A DNA stretch of 64,000 bases from Phlebiopsis flavidoalba (Eukaryota > Basidiomycota > Agaricomycetes > Polyporales > Phanerochaetaceae). The notes under the pieces are model-generated. The model ran no database searches. It saw nothing but the letters and a program-made list of their open reading frames with translations, and was not told where the DNA came from. This document shows, piece after piece, positions 63,261 through 64,000 of this stretch. Numbering within the stretch: the first letter of the stretch is position 1; every line of letters starts with the position of its first letter. The position numbers and the translations under genes were made by a program. Location: positions 248,001-312,000 of the forward strand of contig JAOCPU010000040.1 of the NCBI GenBank assembly GCA_035772785.1, in the 5' to 3' direction.

Positions 63261-64000
63261 AAAAGGATGTTAGGCTATCCTTTTGCTATAAGTACTGCTC
63301 ATCTGATTGCTGGTTCAGTTAGCAATTCAATGTGCACTCACAGAGCAAGGGGAGTGCAGGGGCTAAATGCCCGACCCAGTGATAAAGGTGGGAAATTTTA
63401 TATATATATATCTTTTGACAAAACTGTAGAGGCTTTGTAGCAGCATATATTCAATATTTTTAGTATCTGAATAGGCCAACATCTAGCTCTAAGCCTCTAA
63501 CGGGTTTAAAAGTAGAATTTCCTAGTATATGTCTGTGAATGTCCTATTTGGGGAGTATCCATCAATTTTGATTGTGGCACTTCTGGAACGCTTTATATTG
63601 CCATTGCTATCCAAGCACCACCTTGCACACATTAGACGCTGAAATAATAAATTTTCTGTTTTTTGTCATGATAGATTGGAGCATGAATGGGAAAAATATT
63701 TTCAATGAATTTAACAATAAATTGCAAAGATAAATTCAATGATGTCTGTTTCATATATTTTAATTGACTTATATTATCATTTTGTTAAAGACATTAGAAA
63801 GAGATTTGACTATTTATCTGAAAACTAATACAGAGAGACATTTTGAATAAGTTTGCTAGTATACAGATACTTCAAAAAATAGCCAGCAGATATATGGCAT
63901 ATATTTGATATATGCCAAATAAATAGTTCTTGCCATTTTCTTGACTGTTTACAATATAATCACTATAGATTTGATAGAGAGATATATTCAACGAATTTAT
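63261..64000. other. AT-rich terminal segment, no supported gene
   Basis: Composition drops sharply to AT-rich, with TATATATATA near 63398-63410 and many ATATAT and AATAAAT patches. No open frame of note. It could be a decayed transposon or an AT-rich repeat island continuing beyond the window. Confidence 0.5.

Overview
This window looks like nuclear DNA of a mushroom-forming basidiomycete (Agaricomycetes, possibly a wood-decay polypore). The evidence is genes cut by introns of about 50-60 nt with GTRNGT/YAG borders, a fungal SKN7/PRR1-type regulator, a FAR-17a/AIG1-like membrane protein, a KDZ transposase with its CxC2-type cysteine cluster beside a TET/JBP-type dioxygenase, and two protein families greatly expanded in Agaricomycetes. 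All assignments are by reading translated sequence; no database search was run.

Layout. 1-4 kb: weak remains of a membrane-protein gene on the minus strand. 4.0-8.3 kb: a SKN7/PRR1 homologue (HSF-type DNA-binding domain, coiled coil, response-regulator receiver) on the minus strand. 8.3-16.9 kb: no gene I can name. 16.9-30.7 kb: a tandem cluster of three copies of a basidiomycete ABC-transporter family on the plus strand, all disrupted, with an intron-containing elongator tRNA-Met gene between copies 2 and 3. After copy 3 the last coding exon and its 3' flank are repeated so that five exon copies stand in a row. 30.7-34.9 kb: GC-rich DNA without a recognisable gene. 35.0-36.7 kb: a bHLH transcription factor. 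40.4-41.5 kb: an intact two-exon FAR-17a/AIG1-like gene, the cleanest gene in the window. 44.1-46.0 kb: two small transposons, each with 18-bp terminal inverted repeats and a perfect 8-bp target-site duplication (hAT-like). 46.9-52.2 kb: two divergent genes of families common in Agaricomycetes, one with RNase H1 N-terminal (viroplasmin-like) modules. 54.3-60.1 kb: a TET/JBP-like dioxygenase followed on the same strand by a KDZ transposase. 60.2-61.1 kb: minisatellites. 61.1-64 kb: no named gene, ending in AT-rich DNA.

How it fits together. The left and centre hold ordinary regulatory and membrane genes (stress-response regulator, bHLH factor, AIG1-like protein). The right third, from 44 kb on, is accessory and transposon-rich. 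TET/JBP enzymes oxidise 5-methylcytosine, and their pairing with KDZ transposons in mushroom fungi is an established association, so this pair links DNA modification to a mobile element.

A caution applies throughout. Several conserved domains (SKN7 wing, bHLH basic region, TET core, ABC nucleotide-binding domains) change reading frame over distances too short for an intron. For single-copy regulators this is more likely residual indel error in GC-rich sequence than true loss. For the ABC copies and transposon genes, real decay is also plausible. Gene boundaries are therefore approximate except where splice sites are given.
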